Of a DNA stretch of 5,397 bases, positions 5,082 to 5,397 are shown one piece after another. Positions within the stretch are counted from its first letter, which is position 1; each line of letters starts with the position of its first letter. Source of the stretch: an uncultured Eubacteriales bacterium (GTDB lineage Bacteria; Bacillota; Clostridia; Oscillospirales; Acutalibacteraceae); contig CAQBRY010000083.1 in assembly GCA_948762645.1 (NCBI GenBank), positions 2,029 through 7,425 of the forward strand, written 5' to 3'. Position numbers and translations under genes: made by a program. The notes below the pieces were generated by a model. That model was not told the DNA's origin. It saw nothing but the letters and a program-made list of their open reading frames with translations, and ran no database searches.

Positions 5082-5199
5082 TAGAGAGGGATTAGTGGAT
5101 GGAAGTGGAGCCATCGCCCGTGTGTCGCTCACATGTTAGGAGAAGTAGTGGGACCTACCTACCTAAGCCCTCAAAACCGCTTTAAAAGGCGGTTTTTTT
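5082..5199 (+). ncRNA. Candidate structured small RNA, about 118 nt, family unknown
   Basis: It runs from the predicted start of the 5047-5075 promoter to the T-tract of an intrinsic terminator, and is clearly richer in GC than its neighbours. A closing stem pairs GAGGG (5086-5090) with CCCTC (5168-5172) and continues past an A-G mismatch with TTAG (5092-5095) and CTAA (5163-5166). Inside are GATGG (5098-5102)/CCATC (5111-5115) with an 8-nt loop, CGTGTG (5119-5124)/CACATG (5130-5135) with loop TCGCT, and GTAG (5145-5148)/CTAC (5155-5158). TTAGG (5136-5140) can instead pair with CCTAA (5162-5166), so two folds compete. CCTA is repeated three times at 5154-5165. It is not a tRNA (no T-loop) and I recognise no known family. 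A 28-codon frame (ATG 5099) with AGAGAGGG upstream overlaps it, so a dual-function RNA is possible. Confidence 0.7.
5173..5199 (+). terminator. Intrinsic terminator of the small RNA
   Basis: AAAACCGC (5173-5180) pairs with GCGGTTTT (5189-5196), extendable by two pairs around a short loop, followed by the T-run 5193-5199. The next gene starts 27 bases later and shows no promoter of its own, so it depends on read-through. Confidence 0.85.
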
Positions 5200-5225
5200 A
5201 ATGCGAAAAAATAATGTGGGTAAAA

Positions 5226-5397
5226 ATGGACTGGTTTAAAAAACTCCAAAATAGCATATTGATTAACTTAAGATATATTCAAAAAAGTGAATATGAGGTT
5301 AGGGGATTTTTATATGGCACGTGGGAACACCCTCATGAAGTCTTAGCTTTGTGTGGAAGTAAAGAAGAAGCAATTGAAAAAATGGACAAAATAACAC
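5226..5397 (+). CDS. Unknown phage protein, 3'-partial
   Basis: The frame opens after TAA 5199-5201 and runs off the window end; 57 codons are seen from ATG 5226. ATG 5214 is an in-frame alternative (adds MWVK). The SD is weak (GTGGG at 5216-5220, favouring 5226). The product begins MDWFKKLQNSILINLRYIQK and continues with the YEVRGFLYGTW segment and a charged helix (GSKEEAIEKMDK). The SKEEAIEKM stretch resembles short helices of small cytosolic phage proteins; there is no signal peptide or membrane segment so far. I do not recognise the family. Portal and protease genes expected after terL must lie beyond this gene. Confidence 0.6.
   Translation, partial: MDWFKKLQNSILINLRYIQKSEYEVRGFLYGTWEHPHEVLALCGSKEEAIEKMDKIT

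Noticed and set aside
5154..5165. (CCTA)x3 as a CRISPR-like or iteron repeat
   Set aside because: Only three 4-base units without spacers, lying inside the folded RNA; treated as part of its structure.
5086..5172. tRNA or tmRNA explanation of the cloverleaf-like fold
   Set aside because: No TTCRA T-loop, no 7-bp acceptor stem with CCA-compatible end, and no conserved D-loop; not a tRNA.

Overview
This window reads as part of a tailed-phage or prophage genome from a low-GC Gram-positive host (Bacillota, probably an anaerobic Clostridia/Tissierellia-type organism). The reasons are the strongly AT-rich composition, AGA/ATA/TTA-rich codon use, GTG and TTG starts behind purine-rich Shine-Dalgarno (SD) sites, sigma-A-type promoters, and a gene order running from the end of the early region through a late regulator to DNA packaging. 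Every credible gene is on the + strand. The species cannot be fixed from the sequence alone.

Left part (1-1661), end of the early region. It opens with the 3' part of an HNH endonuclease whose N-terminus lies outside the window. Next is a Cys-cluster plus Tyr/Lys-rich repeat protein whose frame appears broken by a single-base frameshift: its coding pattern continues in another frame to 894. A 71-residue conserved-type phage protein follows, then a sigma-70 region-4-like regulator of the type that commonly switches on phage late genes.

Middle (1662-2696). A RelB/RelE-type toxin-antitoxin pair sits between the late regulator and the packaging genes as a cargo cassette. It has its own promoter region and a perfect 14-bp palindrome that is a likely operator. 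After it come about 430 gene-poor bases: two direct repeats 21 bp apart, an extended -10 promoter (candidate late promoter), an orphan SD on the minus strand, and a strong intrinsic terminator.

Right part (2697-5397), packaging and beyond. A two-cluster zinc-finger-like protein abuts the small terminase, which overlaps the large terminase (ATPase plus nuclease motifs all visible). A near-consensus promoter in the last codons of the large terminase gene drives a small gene resembling phage PBECR-type (Barnase/EndoU/ColicinE5-D/RelE-like) nuclease domains. A second near-consensus promoter overlaps the end of that gene and drives a GC-richer, highly folded RNA of about 118 nt ending in an intrinsic terminator. 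The window closes inside a gene of unknown function.

The most interesting part is 4634-5199: a stand-alone nuclease-like gene and a strongly expressed structured RNA, each with its own promoter, embedded in the packaging operon. Whether the RNA is a partner or antitoxin of the nuclease, a phage regulatory RNA, or a leader for the next gene cannot be settled from the sequence.
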